Shown here piece by piece: positions 4,428-5,188 of a stretch of 5,188 nt of DNA. The first letter of the stretch is position 1. Each line of letters starts with the position of its first letter. The stretch comes from Candidatus Aenigmatarchaeota archaeon (GTDB taxonomy: Archaea; Aenigmatarchaeota; Aenigmatarchaeia; QMZP01). The DNA lies in NCBI GenBank assembly GCA_030666115.1, contig DAOUYM010000055.1:1-5188 (forward strand), read 5' to 3'. Both the position numbers and the translations under genes were made by a program. The notes beneath the pieces were generated by a model. It had not been told where the DNA came from. It did no database searches and was given only the letters and a program-made list of their open reading frames with translations.

Positions 4428-5188
4428 ATGATCATGGACACGATCATCCGGAAGAAGGTACTCAAGATACAGGAAAGGCTGGGGATGAGGATAGGGATCA
4501 ACTACGGTAGCAAGAAGATTCCTGTTGTCAGAACCACAAACCAGGTACTTGAGGTGCTCAGGGACCTGTACAAGGTGGGGATCAAGGCATTTGTTCTTCC
4601 GAAAGAACTGTTCGCAGGGATAAGCTCAGCGTCTGACCTGTACAAGGGACATTATGGTGATCTTCTCAAGATTCGTGATATAGCGAACAAGTTCAACATA
4701 GAACTGGCCCTCCATCACCCATCATTAACAGATCAGCCTGACGGGGTGCTGAAGACCTTCTGCAGCATAGCGTCCATAATGGACTGCAGAACCTTCATAA
4801 TACGCCCGAACTTCTACCATAACATGCCAAAGGATCAGGCACTCAGGCTTGCGGTTTACAAGATCAATGAGATCATGACCAGCCTTAGGACATCAGTCAA
4901 GATGGGCATCGAAACCACAGGAAGTGTCAATGAGCTCGGTAACATAGAGGACGTTATAGATATAGTTAAGAGGACCAAGGACACTGAACCTGTGATAAAC
5001 TGGGCACATGTGCATGCAAGGGGATCCGGTGCTTTGAGGTCAGAAGACGACTTTAGACGCATATTCGACAAGGTCAGGGCAGAGATCGGCCAGTCATGGC
5101 TCCATAACTCTTACTTCTTCTTTTCAGGCGTCTCCTACGGTCCATCCGGAATGATAAAGCATGTTCCGCTTGCTGATTCTGACATGAG
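4428..5188 (+). CDS. Endonuclease IV-like TIM-barrel protein (AP endonuclease family 2), 3' end outside window; active site looks altered
   Basis: 253 codons are visible and the frame is open at the window end. Motifs appear in the order known for endonuclease IV / xylose isomerase-like barrels: strand M-R-I-G-I-N-Y (20-26), A-L-H-H-P (94-98), I-I-R-P-N-F-Y (124-130), G-I-E-T-T-G (160-165), I-N-W-A-H-V-H-A-R (190-198), F-S-G-V (232-235) and K-H-V-P-L (244-248). Active members bind three metal ions, mostly zinc, and cut DNA at abasic sites in base-excision repair. Here H96, E162, H194 and H245 match canonical ligands, but R126, N191 and F231 stand where His, Asp and His are expected, so catalysis is doubtful. 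ATG 4428 is the outermost start and has no Shine-Dalgarno. ATG 4485 (residue 20) has AGGAAAGG 6 nt upstream, a better-placed TATA box, and begins at the first barrel strand as family members usually do, so it is a serious alternative. A sugar isomerase/epimerase-type or non-enzymatic role is possible. Confidence 0.75.
   Translation, partial: MIMDTIIRKKVLKIQERLGMRIGINYGSKKIPVVRTTNQVLEVLRDLYKVGIKAFVLPKELFAGISSASDLYKGHYGDLLKIRDIANKFNIELALHHPSLTDQPDGVLKTFCSIASIMDCRTFIIRPNFYHNMPKDQALRLAVYKINEIMTSLRTSVKMGIETTGSVNELGNIEDVIDIVKRTKDTEPVINWAHVHARGSGALRSEDDFRRIFDKVRAEIGQSWLHNSYFFFSGVSYGPSGMIKHVPLADSDM
4471..4478 (+). promoter_or_regulatory. Shine-Dalgarno-like site supporting alternative start 4485
   Basis: AGGAAAGG lies 6 nt before ATG 4485, inside the longest version of the endonuclease IV-like frame. 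No similar motif precedes ATG 4428 or ATG 4434. Because codons 1-19 of the longer frame also look like ordinary coding sequence for this gene, the site does not settle the start by itself. Confidence 0.35.

Noticed and set aside
4289..4501. 70-codon minus-strand frame across the divergent intergenic region
   Set aside because: It runs through the promoter elements and into the endonuclease IV-like gene on the opposite strand, with no recognisable content.
1..5188. CRISPR array, insertion sequence or integrase attachment site
   Set aside because: No repeat-spacer periodicity, no transposase or integrase frame, and no terminal inverted repeats with target duplications were seen. The two tandem repeats found are both short and inside genes.

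Overview
The window reads as a piece of an archaeal chromosome. The minus-strand gene in the right half encodes a DUF63 membrane protein, a family I know only from archaea. Next to it, divergently transcribed and cut by the window end, is an endonuclease IV-like TIM-barrel gene. AT-rich TATA-type boxes lie at suitable distances upstream of several genes. Three of the four complete genes (two plus-strand, one minus-strand) also have a Shine-Dalgarno motif exactly 5 nt before the ATG. I cannot place the organism below the level of archaea.

Left half (1-3360), all on the plus strand: (i) the 3' end of an unrecognised gene (2-409) carrying a fresh-looking 18-bp tandem duplication; (ii) a hairpin-rich spacer; (iii) a 610-residue type I membrane protein (551-2383) with a signal peptide, a duplicated ectodomain module, coiled coils, one membrane anchor and a long Pro/Glu/Lys-rich tail; (iv) a 194-bp spacer with a TATA-like box, an orphan Shine-Dalgarno motif, a textbook hairpin-plus-U terminator and a second perfect hairpin; (v) a 241-residue, six-helix membrane protein (2578-3303), followed by another 9-bp-stem hairpin. 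None of these three genes belongs to a family I recognise. Both complete products are predicted to be membrane or surface proteins, so this half looks like accessory, envelope-related sequence.

Right half (3361-5188): the DUF63 gene (3425-4279, minus) and the endonuclease IV-like gene (4428 to window end, plus) diverge from a 148-bp region that holds two inverted repeats, a TTTAAACC direct repeat and TATA-like boxes. These genes are visibly richer in G+C (sampled 60-base lines of 50-58%) than the 2578-3303 gene (sampled lines of 25-38%), which suggests different histories for the two halves.

The strongest points for follow-up are: loss of several canonical metal ligands in the endonuclease IV homologue; the leader-like spacer before the 2578 gene, where terminator, orphan Shine-Dalgarno and ribosome-site hairpin can form competing pairings; and the duplicated, unrecognised ectodomain of the 610-residue protein. 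No CRISPR array, tRNA, rRNA, transposase or integrase is visible.
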